NCBI RefSeq assembly: GCF_007004065.1
Contig: NZ_VFSV01000005.1
Span: forward strand, 103,210 to 167,209
Length of the DNA stretch: 64,000 bases
Reading direction: 5' to 3'
Source: Palleronia caenipelagi
GTDB taxonomy: Bacteria > Pseudomonadota > Alphaproteobacteria > Rhodobacterales > Rhodobacteraceae
Below, one piece after another: positions 54,292-63,082 of the stretch; positions within the stretch are counted from its first letter, which is position 1, and each line of letters opens with the position of its first letter. The position numbers and the translations under genes were made by a program. The notes beneath the pieces are model-generated. The model did not search any database and was not told where the DNA came from. It was given only the letters and a program-made list of their open reading frames with translations.

Positions 54292-54638
54292 ATGGGACAG
54301 CATCGACGGAAATACACGGATGAGTTCAAGGGTGAGATGCGCTGTGCGCCACTGGTTCAAGCACCGCATCGAACGCGGTTGAGCGGCTTTATGAGCCGGG
54401 CGCGACGCAGGGCAGCGTGGCGAAAGAGCTGGGGATCACCGGCACGCAGCTGAAAACCTGGCGGCTGGAGATCGAGGCGTTCGGCTCGATGGAGGCCAAA
54501 CGTCGCCAGAAGGCGGATGCCGCCGAGATGGAGCGGCTGGCAGAGGAGAACGAGATCTTACAAATGGGTGAGCAGGCGAACGCCACCGGTCCGAGGGCGC
54601 CTGCGAACGCTTTTTTCGCAGCAAGGGCGGTGAAGTGA
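54292..54638 (+). pseudogene. IS3 transposase orfA, frameshifted
   Basis: ATG 54292 opens MGQHRRKYTDEFKGEMRC, the expected start of an IS3 orfA helix-turn-helix protein. The reading frame then shifts near 54350. The rest continues in another frame as AKELGITGTQLKTWRLEIEA with a leucine-zipper-like EMERLAEENEILQ. A single product is not encoded. Confidence 0.75.
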
Positions 54639-55193
54639 GGGCATGAGCGCCACTGGTCCGAGCGACTGCCCGAACGATGAACAAGCGCGCTTTCATCACT
54701 GCCCACAAAGCTCAGTTCGACTGACCGTGGCCCCAGTGGGGCCGCGTAAGCGGGAGAACGCGGTTTCGACACTTTGCCGACTGGTCCGCCTGTCACGCAG
54801 TTGGTTTTATGGTCACGGCGCCGGTGAGGCAGCCCGTGAAAGTCGGGAGGCGCGGCGTGCGGCACGGGACAAGGCACTGCTGGAGCGGATCAGCCATTTT
54901 TTCAAAGCCAGCAAACACCGCTACGGGTCCAGGCGTATCCACCGGGATCTGTGCGCTGACGGGGAGCGCGTCCCGGAGCGGCGCGTGGCCAGAATAATGC
55001 GCGAAAACAGGATCTCAGCCGGCCAGCGCAAGCCACGCAAGCCGGTGACCACAAACAGCAAGCACAAGCTGACCCCGTCGCCCAACCTGCTGCTGCAGGC
55101 ATTTCATTGCACCACCCCGAACACCGTCTGGCTGGCGGATATCAGCTACGTTGATACCGGCGAGGGCTGGCTCTACCTGGCAGCGGTCAAGGA

Positions 55194-55259
55194 ATGAGCC
55201 ATGTCTGCCGCCGCCCATCGGGCTCCGACCGGTGGCGCCGCGATGGGCAACTCCAAGGA
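55194..55259 (+). repeat. Hairpin-forming insertion 1 in IS3 copy B
   Basis: About 66 nt absent from copy A. It is flanked by AAGGA direct repeats and contains GCCCATCG (55213-55220) with its inverse CGATGGGC (55241-55248). Confidence 0.55.
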
Positions 55260-55483
55260 CAATGGCGCATGCGACCCGCGAAATCGTCGGCTGGTGCATG
55301 GCCGACCCCCTGGGCGCTGAACTGCGCTGCGACGCGCTCCGGATGGCCCTGGACCGGCGCGGTCCGCTCCCGGGGCTGATCCTGCATTCGGACCGCGGCG
55401 TACAATATGCCAGTGGGGACTATCGCAAGATCATCCACCGCGCCAAGCTGATCCGATCCGTGAGCCGCAAGGGTCAGTGCCTC

Positions 55484-55543
55484 GGGTTCAAGCTGGTCCG
55501 CGCCAGCGGATCAAACGATCCGGGGGATCGTTTGAAGGCGCAG
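55484..55543 (+). repeat. Hairpin-forming in-frame insertion 2 in IS3 copy B
   Basis: Sixty nt replace the single Asp codon found in copy A, a net gain of 57 nt that keeps the frame. It contains two adjacent hairpins: GCTGG/CCAGC (55492-55507) and a perfect 11-bp stem TCAAACGATCC/GGATCGTTTGA (55511-55535) with a 3-nt loop. Confidence 0.65.
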
Positions 55544-55785
55544 AACGCCCCGATGGAGAGCTTCTTTTCTTCGCTGAAGAAGGAGCTGGTCCATCGCCAT
55601 CGGTTCGGACCCCGGGAACAGGCCAGGGCCGCGATCTTCGAGTACATCGAGGTCTTCTACGGGCCGCCAACGCCGCCATTCAGCTATCGGCTACCAGACG
55701 CCGGTTCAAGCGTTCACAGAGATGAGTTGGGAAATCGCAGCGTAGAGTCAACAATCAGACTGTCCGGAAACAGAGACGAAGATCA

Positions 55786-56234
55786 TGTCTTGCAACGCGT
55801 ATAAGGGGGACACCACAGACACCGCGAGTCTGCGGATCGCCTGCGTTGTGCCTGAAAATCACCCGGAGCCTGTTTCCTATGCGGCTGCGCATCAGGCACA
55901 CTGGGACGCAAACACGAGCAAGCCCGCAAATGACGACTGGCGGTATTATTCCGGCTGGACGCAAAATGAGCTAGGTGTGACGAGACCTATCGAAGCTTTG
56001 GAAAAGAAGGTGTCGTCAGCATTCCGCTGGCAAACGCTCAGGAAGGTGACGCGGCCTGTCAGAAGGACCTCGGCACTGCAAACGCCCGGATGCTGGAATT
56101 TCACGAGAGCGGCGGCGGCTGGGGCGTGGGCGGAATGATCCACACAACTCCAAAAAAGGAAATTTGCTGACCAAGGATGCCGGCATGGAGCGCTTTATCG
56201 TTCGCATCAACGGTCAGCCGTCAAACGCCTGGGA
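55786..56234. other. Region between IS3 copy B and cobC, probable gene remnants
   Basis: About 450 nt with no complete recognisable gene. A frame starting inside the IS end (55785) gives SCNAYKGDTTDTASLRIACV and YYSGWTQNELGVTRPIEALE, and other frames give GVVSIPLANAQEGDAACQKD and MERFIVRINGQPSNAWD with a stop at 56238. Switching of plausible frames suggests a decayed gene, but no family can be named. Confidence 0.45.
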
Positions 56235-57203
56235 CTAAGTCGTCTCAAGTGCATGTTCTAACCGCGCCCATGACGCCTCGCCATCGGTGAGCCCGAGCCG
56301 GATCCAGCTCTTGGAATAAGGAAAAATCCGGGACCAGATATGATGCCGCGCAAGGTGATCTTGCGCGGCATCCGCGTCATGGGTCTCATAGGTGCGGAAC
56401 AGAGGCGTTCCGCCGACCAGCCGCCACCCTGCCCGCTCCGCCATCCCGTCCAGCCGGGCGGCATCACGGGCCAACCTGCGCCGCGTCTCTGCAATCCATG
56501 TCGCGTCCAAAAGCGCCGTCGCGCCAATCGCCGCAGCGGGACCGGAAACAGCCCAGGGGCCAGCAGCGTCGGTCAGCAGGGTCTCCAACGGCCCAGTGGT
56601 CAGGGCAAAGCCCAGACGCACCCCGGCGAGACCGAAAAACTTGCCGAAGGAGCGCAGAACCACGGTGTTGGGCAGGTCTGCCAGATGTGGAGCGAGAGAG
56701 AGCTCTGGCTCCGGGTCGGCAAAGCTTTCATCAACAATGAGATGGCCCACCTGCCCCGCCAGATCAAGCAGGTCTGCGGGCGCATGAGCTTGCCCATCGG
56801 GATTGTTCGGGTTCACCAGAACGGCCACGGGTGCTCCCGCCAGCGCCTGCACACTCTCGACCTCGCGCACGTCATGCCCCGCCGAACAAAAGCTCGCCGC
56901 GTGCTCGTTATAGGTCGGCGCGAGGATGCGGACCTCCCCGGCGGGCAGGACGCGGGGCAGGAGCTGGATCGCCGCCTGTGCGCCGGCCACAGGCAGACAG
57001 GGTGCGCCGCCATAGAGATCCGACGCGGCCCGTGACAGTGCCGACAGTGCGGAGGCTTCGGGCAAGCGGTCCCAGACGGATCCCGGCAATTCCGGCACTA
57101 GGTAGGGGCGTGGGTTAATGCCGGTCGACAGGTCGATCCAGTCCTCTGCCGCACCACCAAACCGGGCGCGCGCCGCGTCAAGATTGCCCCCGTGATCCCT
57201 CAT
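56235..57203 (-). CDS. cobC: Threonine-phosphate decarboxylase (PLP)
   Basis: A 322-residue class I/II aminotransferase-fold enzyme that makes (R)-1-amino-2-propanol O-2-phosphate for the B12 side chain. It begins MRDHGGNLDAARARFGGAAE and has WIDLSTGINPRPY, VLVNPNNPDGQAH and the PLP Lys in VVLRSFGKFFGLAGVRLGFA. The alphaproteobacterial name is cobC (cobD in Salmonella). It overlaps the next gene by 4 nt. Confidence 0.92.
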   Translation of the reverse strand: MRDHGGNLDAARARFGGAAEDWIDLSTGINPRPYLVPELPGSVWDRLPEASALSALSRAASDLYGGAPCLPVAGAQAAIQLLPRVLPAGEVRILAPTYNEHAASFCSAGHDVREVESVQALAGAPVAVLVNPNNPDGQAHAPADLLDLAGQVGHLIVDESFADPEPELSLAPHLADLPNTVVLRSFGKFFGLAGVRLGFALTTGPLETLLTDAAGPWAVSGPAAAIGATALLDATWIAETRRRLARDAARLDGMAERAGWRLVGGTPLFRTYETHDADAAQDHLARHHIWSRIFPYSKSWIRLGLTDGEASWARLEHALETT

Positions 57204-58114
57204 GCCACCGCTCCGATCGTTAGTAAGGCCAGCGTCAGAAGATAGGCCTTGCGCGCCAGATTCAGGCCTGCGTCGATATCAATCCCGCTGGCGTCCTCAC
57301 CCTCGGGATACAGCCAGGGTTGCGGCTCGACGCCGGTTTCATAGGCGCGCGGCCCCGAGAGGCGCACGCCCAGCGCCGCCGCCATGGCGGATTCCGGCCA
57401 GCCCGCATTGGGAGAGCGATGCTGCCGCGCATCCCGCTGCATCACCCGCCACGCCTCGCCGGGTCGGGGCGCCACGAGGCAGATCAGCGCGCCAGTCAGA
57501 CGTGCGGGGATCAGGTTCACCAGATCGTCCAGCCGTGCCGCACTGCGCCCGAAATCGAGGTAGCGCTCAGAACGGTAGCCAATCATGGAATCCATGGTGT
57601 TGATCGCCTTGTAGGCGACTAATCCCGGCAGACCGAGCAGAATGCCCCAGAAGAGCGGAGCAATGACCCCGTCCGAGGCATTCTCGGCGAGGCTCTCGAT
57701 GGCCGCGCGGGAGATCCCGCCCTCATCGAGCTGATTCGGATCGCGCCCGACAATCATGGATACGGCCTGGCGAGCGCCCGCCAGATTGCCTTCGATCAGC
57801 GGATTGGCCACGGCGGCCACGTGGTCGCGCAAGCTGCGCGCCGCGAGGAAGGGCCATGCCAGAAGCACCGTCAGCAGAGGACCCGCCAGCAATTGCAGCA
57901 AGACTGCGGGGATCAGCACGGCAACCAGTACCGCAACCACGGTCAGCGTCCCGGCCCGGCGCCTCTCCGCCGGGGTACCGGTGTTCAACCGTCCCTCCAG
58001 CCGCGAGATCAGGTTACCGATCCAGATCACCGGATGGCCTATGGCGCGAACGAGCCGATCCGGCCAGCCGAGCGCCAGATCGAACAGGGCCGCAAGCAGC
58101 ATCGGGGTGATCAT
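57200..58114 (-). CDS. cobD: Adenosylcobinamide-phosphate synthase
   Basis: A 304-residue membrane protein (CbiB in Salmonella) that joins aminopropanol phosphate to adenosylcobyric acid. It has several hydrophobic helices and the family motifs LDLALGWPDRL-like FDLALGWPDRLVRAIGHPV, ESLAENASDGVIAPLFWGI, YKAINTMDSMIGYRSERYLD and NLIPARLTG. ATG 58114 overlaps the bluE stop by 4 nt and gives MITPMLLAALFDLALGWPD. Confidence 0.94.
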   Translation of the reverse strand: MITPMLLAALFDLALGWPDRLVRAIGHPVIWIGNLISRLEGRLNTGTPAERRRAGTLTVVAVLVAVLIPAVLLQLLAGPLLTVLLAWPFLAARSLRDHVAAVANPLIEGNLAGARQAVSMIVGRDPNQLDEGGISRAAIESLAENASDGVIAPLFWGILLGLPGLVAYKAINTMDSMIGYRSERYLDFGRSAARLDDLVNLIPARLTGALICLVAPRPGEAWRVMQRDARQHRSPNAGWPESAMAAALGVRLSGPRAYETGVEPQPWLYPEGEDASGIDIDAGLNLARKAYLLTLALLTIGAVA

Positions 58115-58881
58115 TCCGGGCCTCCGGTAGTGAAATGAAGGATATGACGGAACCCGGCATGCTCCAGCGCCGCGCGGGCGGGCTGTGGGTCGGCTCCGCG
58201 CGGAAAAATCACACCTCGCAGCGACCCCGTATGCGCGCGCAGCCACCCCAGCGCGCCAAGCGCCTGCGCAATCTCTGGGGTCGGATCATCCGCAGGGCCG
58301 CGTAAGGCCGTTGTGCGGGAGGCCGAAAGGCTCGACAGTTGCGCGAGGATCGCGAGGTCCCCGCAAGCCCCCGGCCAGCGCGCCACCAGATCGGAGACAT
58401 CCGGGAAGCGGAGGTCCTGAGCGTCCGTATACTCTCCCGCGCCAAAGGTGCCGCCAACGATCAGCGCTTGCGGCGGCGGCGGCAGGTCGCGCAGCACGCG
58501 GGCCTCGCGCGGCGCCCAGAGCAAACGGTCGGGGTGGGGGTACATGAGCGGGTCCGTGGCGCCCTCGGCCGCGAGGCAGGCGCGGGCGAGCACTTCCGGC
58601 TCAATGCCCCCCGCCGCACGGCCCAGCGCCACTAAGGCCGCCGTGGATATTCCCGCTCCGCACCCCGGCGGCAGGTCGGCCCTCAAGGTCAGCAGCGGCA
58701 CCGGAACCCCGAGCGCCCGCGCAAAGCGCTCCCGCTGCTCCGCTTCCACCAGTCCGGAACCCGCCGCATCCAAGATCACCCCCAGATCGGGACAAGGCAG
58801 CGTTACGAGGGCCAGCGGACCGTCCGGGCCCATGCGCCCCTGGATCCACTCCCCGAAATGACCGCTGACACGCAGGCTCAT
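58111..58881 (-). CDS. bluE: GHMP-type L-threonine kinase, BluE/PduX-like
   Basis: A 256-residue GHMP kinase that makes L-threonine phosphate for CobC. The GHMP phosphate loop is ADLPPGCGAGISTAALVAL near residue 70. The N-terminus is MSLRVSGHFGEWIQGRMGPD, and a C-terminal GHMP region contains LAQLSSLSASRTTALRG. The assignment follows from the Rhodobacter bluE precedent and the position between cobD and the phosphatase. It overlaps both neighbours by 4 nt. Confidence 0.85.
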   Translation of the reverse strand: MSLRVSGHFGEWIQGRMGPDGPLALVTLPCPDLGVILDAAGSGLVEAEQRERFARALGVPVPLLTLRADLPPGCGAGISTAALVALGRAAGGIEPEVLARACLAAEGATDPLMYPHPDRLLWAPREARVLRDLPPPPQALIVGGTFGAGEYTDAQDLRFPDVSDLVARWPGACGDLAILAQLSSLSASRTTALRGPADDPTPEIAQALGALGWLRAHTGSLRGVIFPRGADPQPARAALEHAGFRHILHFTTGGPE

Positions 58882-59444
58882 GAGGCGATCCGGTTCACAT
58901 AACCCACCGCCGCCCCCGAGGGGTGCAGGCTGATCTGCGTGGCCGAGAGTGGGGCGATGTGAAACGCCAGCGCCGGTCCCGGTCCGCCCAGCGCCATGGA
59001 CAGCGCGGCGCGGATGGTGCCGGCATGGGCCACCACGGCGATGGTCTCGCCCGCCACCGCCAGACGGGTCAAGGCCGGGGTCACGCGATCGCAGAGATCG
59101 GCAAAGCTCTCGCCCCTGTCCCAGAGGTGCATTGCCAGCGCTTCGGGAGTCAGCGGCCCGAGATCCGGCAGATCCGCCAGAGGCTGCCCGTCCCAGATGC
59201 CGAAATCCTGCTCCCAGATATCAGGCTCTGACCGGAGGGCACGCCCCGGAAAGAGCGCCTCCGCCGTCACCCGGCAGCGCTGCGCGGGAGAGTTAATCAC
59301 GTGTGCGACCGGCGGCAGGGTGGCGGCCAGCGCCGCGCAGGCCGTCGGGTCAGGCTCTGCGGCAAAGTCGCTGCGCCCGGCCAGCCGGTCCGGCGTTGTG
59401 ATCCGGGCGTGACGGATCAGGATCAAAGAGGCAGGCAGAGGCAT
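58878..59444 (-). CDS. Alpha-ribazole phosphatase-like, histidine phosphatase family
   Basis: A 188-residue phosphoglycerate-mutase-fold protein. The N-terminus LILIRHARITTPDRLAGRSD carries the RHx catalytic His, and the second His is in IAVVAHAGTIRAALSMAL. SPAQRCRVTAEALFPGRALRSEP and EQDFGIWDG are typical of the alpha-ribazole-5'-phosphate phosphatase. The start is either ATG 59444 or ATG 59492; 59444 is used because it leaves the cobP leader free. It is divergent from cobP. Confidence 0.85.
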   Translation of the reverse strand: MPLPASLILIRHARITTPDRLAGRSDFAAEPDPTACAALAATLPPVAHVINSPAQRCRVTAEALFPGRALRSEPDIWEQDFGIWDGQPLADLPDLGPLTPEALAMHLWDRGESFADLCDRVTPALTRLAVAGETIAVVAHAGTIRAALSMALGGPGPALAFHIAPLSATQISLHPSGAAVGYVNRIAS

Positions 59445-59480
59445 TTTCGCTGTCAGACGGCTTCCATTTCGAGGCGTGTT

Positions 59481-60014
59481 ATGATGTGTCATCTCACGAT
59501 GGCAAAGTCGATCCTCATCACCGGCGGGGCCCGGTCCGGAAAATCCGCTCTGGCTGAGCGGCTGGTGCAGGATATTGGGCCAGATCCCCTTTATATTGCG
59601 ACTGCTCAGGCGTTCGACGGTGAGATGGAGGATCGCATTGGCCTCCACCAGGACCGTCGCGGACCGGAATGGGGGCTGATCGAAGCGCCTTTGGACCTGA
59701 CCGGCGCGCTGGCGCAGGCGGGAACCCGGCCTTGCCTCGTGGATTGCCTGACCCTCTGGCTGACCAACCTCATGCTGGCCGAACGTGACTGGCGTGAGGA
59801 AGCGGACCGCCTCGCGGCGCTGATCGGCACTCTGCCCGGTCCGGTCGTGTTCGTGACCAACGAAGTCGGGCTCGGGATCGTGCCCGAAACGCCTCTTGGC
59901 CGCGCGTTCCGGGACGCGGCCGGGACGCTCAATCAACAGGTTGCCGGGCGCTGCGACGAGGTGTTTCTCTGCGTCGCAGGCCAACCCCTCAAGGTAAAAC
60001 CCCATGGATCTTGA
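59481..60014 (+). CDS. cobP: Bifunctional adenosylcobinamide kinase / guanylyltransferase
   Basis: CobP (CobU) phosphorylates adenosylcobinamide and transfers GMP to it. The P-loop is SILITGGARSGKSALAERLV. IATAQAFDGEMEDRIGLHQD with RRGPEW covers the guanylylated His region, and LVDCLTLWLTNLM and VFVTNEVGLGIVPETPLGR follow. GAGG at 59471 best fits ATG 59481 or 59484; ATG 59499 gives the shorter MAKSILITGG. The 3' end overlaps cobT by 11 nt. Confidence 0.92.
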   Translation: MMCHLTMAKSILITGGARSGKSALAERLVQDIGPDPLYIATAQAFDGEMEDRIGLHQDRRGPEWGLIEAPLDLTGALAQAGTRPCLVDCLTLWLTNLMLAERDWREEADRLAALIGTLPGPVVFVTNEVGLGIVPETPLGRAFRDAAGTLNQQVAGRCDEVFLCVAGQPLKVKPHGS

Positions 60015-60993
60015 CGCGCTGATCGCAGGCACGGACCTGCCGCAATTCGACGAGGCAGCCGCCGAGGCGGCCCGCGCCCGGCAGGCGGAACTGACGAAGC
60101 CGCCCGGCGCGCTGGGGCGGCTCGAAGAGCTGGCGATCTTTATGGCGGGCTGGCAGGGGACGGCCCAGCCCCGGATCGAGCGAGCGCAAGCGCTTGTCTT
60201 TGCCGGGAACCACGGGATCTGCGCGCAGGGCGTGAACCCGTTTCCGCAGGAGGTCACCGCCGCCATGGTGGCAAATTTCGAGGCCGGAGGCGCAGCGATC
60301 AACCAGCTTTGCGCCGTGGCCGGGGCGGATCTGAGCGTGATCGCGCTGGATCTCGACACGCCCACCGCCGATTTCACCACGGGCCCCGCCATGAGCGCCG
60401 GGGAAACCCGCGCGGCCATGGCAAAGGGGGCTGAGGCCGTGGACCCAAGCGCATCGGTTCTGGTGCTGGGCGAAATGGGCATCGGCAACTCCACCATTTC
60501 CGCCGCGCTGGCCTGCGCCTGCCTCGGCGGCGAGGCGCGCGACTGGATCGGGCGCGGCACCGGCTCCGACGATGCGGGGATGGCGTTGAAGGCCGACGTG
60601 GTGGCGAAGGGCGTCGCCCTGCACGGGACAGGCACTCCGCTGGAAATCCTCGCGGCCCTCGGCGGGCGGGAGCAAGCCGCCATGGCGGGCGCGGTCCTCG
60701 CCGCCCGGGCGGCGCGCATCCCGGTGTTGCTCGACGGCTATATCTGCACGGCGGCCATGCTGCCCCTGTGGCGGATCAACCCCGCCCTTTTGGACCATTG
60801 CCTCGTCTCCCACCGCAGCCGTGAGCCCGGTCACATCCGTATCCTCGACGCCATCGGCAAGCCTGCGATCCTGGACATGGACATGGCACTGGGCGAGGGT
60901 TCGGGCGCGGCACTGGCTCTGCCGATCCTACGCGCGGCGCTCGCCTGCCACAACGGCATGGCGACATTCGCCGAAGCGGGCATCGGCGGCTGA
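60004..60993 (+). CDS. cobT: Nicotinate-nucleotide--dimethylbenzimidazole phosphoribosyltransferase
   Basis: CobT makes alpha-ribazole phosphate from DMB and nicotinate mononucleotide. The 329-residue protein has LTKPPGALGRLEELAIFMAG, FAGNHGICAQGVNPFPQEVT, EMGIGNSTISAALACACLGG and the C-terminal LGEGSGAALALPIL; the catalytic Glu is expected in SHRSREPGHIRILDAIG. It overlaps cobP by 11 nt and cobS by 1 nt. Confidence 0.95.
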   Translation: MDLDALIAGTDLPQFDEAAAEAARARQAELTKPPGALGRLEELAIFMAGWQGTAQPRIERAQALVFAGNHGICAQGVNPFPQEVTAAMVANFEAGGAAINQLCAVAGADLSVIALDLDTPTADFTTGPAMSAGETRAAMAKGAEAVDPSASVLVLGEMGIGNSTISAALACACLGGEARDWIGRGTGSDDAGMALKADVVAKGVALHGTGTPLEILAALGGREQAAMAGAVLAARAARIPVLLDGYICTAAMLPLWRINPALLDHCLVSHRSREPGHIRILDAIGKPAILDMDMALGEGSGAALALPILRAALACHNGMATFAEAGIGG

Positions 60994-61706
60994 TGCACTC
61001 CCGGCTTGATGAGCTGCGGCTGGCGGTGATGTTCCTCACCCGCCTGCCTGTGGGGACGCTGACAGACCCGCCGCCCCTCAGCCGCGCGGCCTGGGCCTTT
61101 CCTTTGGTTGGGCTCATTCCGGGGTTGGCGGGCTGGCTGGCCCTCTCCCTGACCGGAGGCGTTCTGGGCGGAATGCTGGCAGTGCTGGCCATGGTGCTGA
61201 TCACCGGCGCGCTACACCATGACGGGCTGGCGGATTTCGCGGACGGCATCTGGGGCGGGCGTGACAAGGCACGCGTTCTGGAGATCATGCGCGACAGCCG
61301 CACCGGCAGCTACGGGGTGCTGGCGCTGATCCTGTTCACGACCCTGCCCGCGTTGGCGATGGCCGAAGTTGGCGCGTCTCTGCCCGCGTTTCTTTTCGCA
61401 GGCGTGTCCAGCCGCCTCGCGATGCTGGTCGCCATGACCCGGATGCCCCCGGCGCGGACGGATGGTCTTGGCGAAGACGCAGGCGGGAGAGCAAACTTGC
61501 TCTGGGGCGCGATAATCGTGGCATTTCTGGGTCTCTGGACCGGCGCCGCCGCGATCCCGGCAGCGCTCATCGCGGCCGCGGTCGCCTTTGGTCTCGCTCG
61601 GCTGGCCCTAAAACGGATCGGCGGACAAACCGGCGACGTTCTGGGCGCGATCCAACTCACCAGCGAGGCCGCGATCTGGGTGACCCTCGCCGCGCTCAGC
61701 GGCTGA
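60993..61706 (+). CDS. cobS: Adenosylcobinamide-GDP ribazoletransferase
   Basis: A 237-residue inner-membrane enzyme (CobV) that joins adenosylcobinamide-GDP with alpha-ribazole to finish the nucleotide loop. Family motifs are FLTRLPVGTL, then HHDGLADFADGIWGGRDKAR with VLEIMRDSRTGSYGVLALIL. Several membrane helices follow. It is the last gene of the block and converges on pncB, with 3 nt between stops. Confidence 0.94.
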   Translation: MHSRLDELRLAVMFLTRLPVGTLTDPPPLSRAAWAFPLVGLIPGLAGWLALSLTGGVLGGMLAVLAMVLITGALHHDGLADFADGIWGGRDKARVLEIMRDSRTGSYGVLALILFTTLPALAMAEVGASLPAFLFAGVSSRLAMLVAMTRMPPARTDGLGEDAGGRANLLWGAIIVAFLGLWTGAAAIPAALIAAAVAFGLARLALKRIGGQTGDVLGAIQLTSEAAIWVTLAALSG

Positions 61707-61709
61707 AGT

Positions 61710-63002
61710 TCAGACCAGAACTTCCTGTCGCTCCTGCTCCGGCACCCCAAACACCCGGCGATACCGGGCGATCTCGTCCGCAGGGCCAGTGGCCTTACCC
61801 GGGTTATCGGACAGCTTGACCGTCGGATGACCATTCGCCGTCTGAGCTTTGCAGACCAGCGAGAATGGCGCCAGCGCATCGCCTGCAACCAGCCCACGGA
61901 AATCATTGGTCAGGTTCGTCCCCCATCCAAAGCTCACCCGCACCCGGTTGCGGAACCGCGTATGCAGCTCGGCGATCTTTGCTTCGGTGAGCCCGTCGGA
62001 GAAAATGACCAGCTTTTCACGCGGATCCTCGCCGCGCTCCTGCCACCAGCGGATCGCCGTCTCGGCTCCGGTGGCAGGATCTCCGGAGTCGATGCGGATG
62101 CCGGTCCAGCCCGCCAGCCAGTCTGGCGCGCCTGCGAGAAACTGCTCGGTCCCGTAAGTGTCGGGGAGGATGATCCGCAGATTGCCCTCGTGCTCTTCAT
62201 GCCAGTCGGCGAGCACGTTATAGGGCGCCTGCCGCAGAGCCGCATCATCCTCGGCCAGAGCTGCGTAGACCATAGGTAGCTCATGGGCATTGGTACCGAT
62301 GGCCTCAAGGTCGCGTTCCTTGGCGATCAGGCAGTTCGACGTGCCGATAAAGCTTTCGCCAAGCCCCTCGTGCATGGCCTGCACGCACCAGTCTTGCCAA
62401 AGATAGGAGTGCCGACGGCGAGTGCCGAAATCGGCGATCTTGAGCCCGTCAAGCTGCCTGAGATGCTCGATTTTCTCCCAAAGCTTCGTCATGGCGCGGG
62501 CATAGAGCACCTGCAGCTCAAACCGCCCGAGATCGCGCAGAACCGCCCTGCCGCGCAGCTCCATCAGGATCGCCAGCGCCGGAATCTCCCAGAGCATCAC
62601 TTCGGGCCAGCTGCCCTCGAAGACCAGCTCAAACTGGTCCCCCACACGCTCAAGATGGTAGTCGGGCAGCCGCAGCCGTTCGAACCAGTCCATGAAATCC
62701 GGGGTGAACATCTGGCGTTTACCGTAGAAGGTGTTGCCCCGCATCCACGTGGACTCGCCGCGCCGGAGCGACAGACTGCGCACGTGGTCGAGCTGTTCGC
62801 GCAGCTCGCCCTCATCCACCAGCTTTGCCAGCGGGACCGAGCTGGTCCGGTTGATCAGGCTGAACGTGACCCGCGTGTCAGGGCGGCGCCTGAAGACGGT
62901 CTGACACATCAGAAGCTTATAGAAATCCGTATCGATAAGGGACCGGACGATCGGGTCGATCTTCCATTTGTGGTTCCAGACACGGGTGGCGAGATCAACC
63001 AT
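61710..63002 (-). CDS. pncB: Nicotinate phosphoribosyltransferase
   Basis: PncB salvages nicotinate with PRPP and ATP to nicotinate mononucleotide. The 430-residue protein has the phosphorylated His in AIGTNAHELPMVYAAL. Other marks are SLIDTDFYKLLMCQTVFRR, GTRRRHSYLWQDWCVQAM, GTSNCLIAKE, WTGIRIDSGDPATGAETAI and FSDGLTEAKIAELH. ATG 63002 has only a weak purine-rich leader. Together with nadABC it gives both NAD routes, and its product is also a CobT substrate. Confidence 0.96.
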   Translation of the reverse strand: MVDLATRVWNHKWKIDPIVRSLIDTDFYKLLMCQTVFRRRPDTRVTFSLINRTSSVPLAKLVDEGELREQLDHVRSLSLRRGESTWMRGNTFYGKRQMFTPDFMDWFERLRLPDYHLERVGDQFELVFEGSWPEVMLWEIPALAILMELRGRAVLRDLGRFELQVLYARAMTKLWEKIEHLRQLDGLKIADFGTRRRHSYLWQDWCVQAMHEGLGESFIGTSNCLIAKERDLEAIGTNAHELPMVYAALAEDDAALRQAPYNVLADWHEEHEGNLRIILPDTYGTEQFLAGAPDWLAGWTGIRIDSGDPATGAETAIRWWQERGEDPREKLVIFSDGLTEAKIAELHTRFRNRVRVSFGWGTNLTNDFRGLVAGDALAPFSLVCKAQTANGHPTVKLSDNPGKATGPADEIARYRRVFGVPEQERQEVLV

Positions 63003-63082
63003 CGGCTCGGACTTTCAGACTATCAGGGCAACTGCGGAGGTTTAGTCTACACCAGCCCCTGCCGCGGACGCCAGCGGATGGG

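Larger units (their letters stand above)
54677..55738 (+). pseudogene. IS3 transposase orfB, broken by shifts and insertions
   Basis: The start MNKRAFITAHKAQFD at 54677 ends in a stop within 16 codons, and the frame resumes as ENAVSTLCRLVRLSRSWFYG. At about 55194 an insertion of roughly 66 nt adds a TGA stop. Coding similarity restarts as ATREIVGWCMADPLGAELRC and keeps ILHSDRGVQYASGDY and NAPMESFFSSLKKEL. A second insertion, at 55484-55543, is in frame. Compared with copy A the element has clearly decayed. Confidence 0.8.
54229..55785 (+). mobile_element. IS3-family element B, complete ends but decayed
   Basis: About 1,557 bp bounded by imperfect inverted repeats of about 27 nt: the left end starts TGATCTTCGT and the right end closes ACGAAGATCA, with a shared CCGGACAG further in (23 of 27 positions match by eye when one base outside each end is counted). 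It contains orfA and orfB, both broken. No target-site duplication is seen. It is inserted in, or recombined with, copy A in head-to-head orientation. Confidence 0.8.

Noticed and set aside
54220..55795. Target-site duplication around IS3 copy B
   Set aside because: Flanks are ATA on the left and TGT on the right and do not match; extended similarity there belongs to the inverted repeats.
44811..61706. Treating cobS and cobT at 60-61 kb as the chelatase partners of CobN
   Set aside because: Their motifs are those of DMB phosphoribosyltransferase and ribazoletransferase; the chelatase AAA+ subunits that share these names are absent here.
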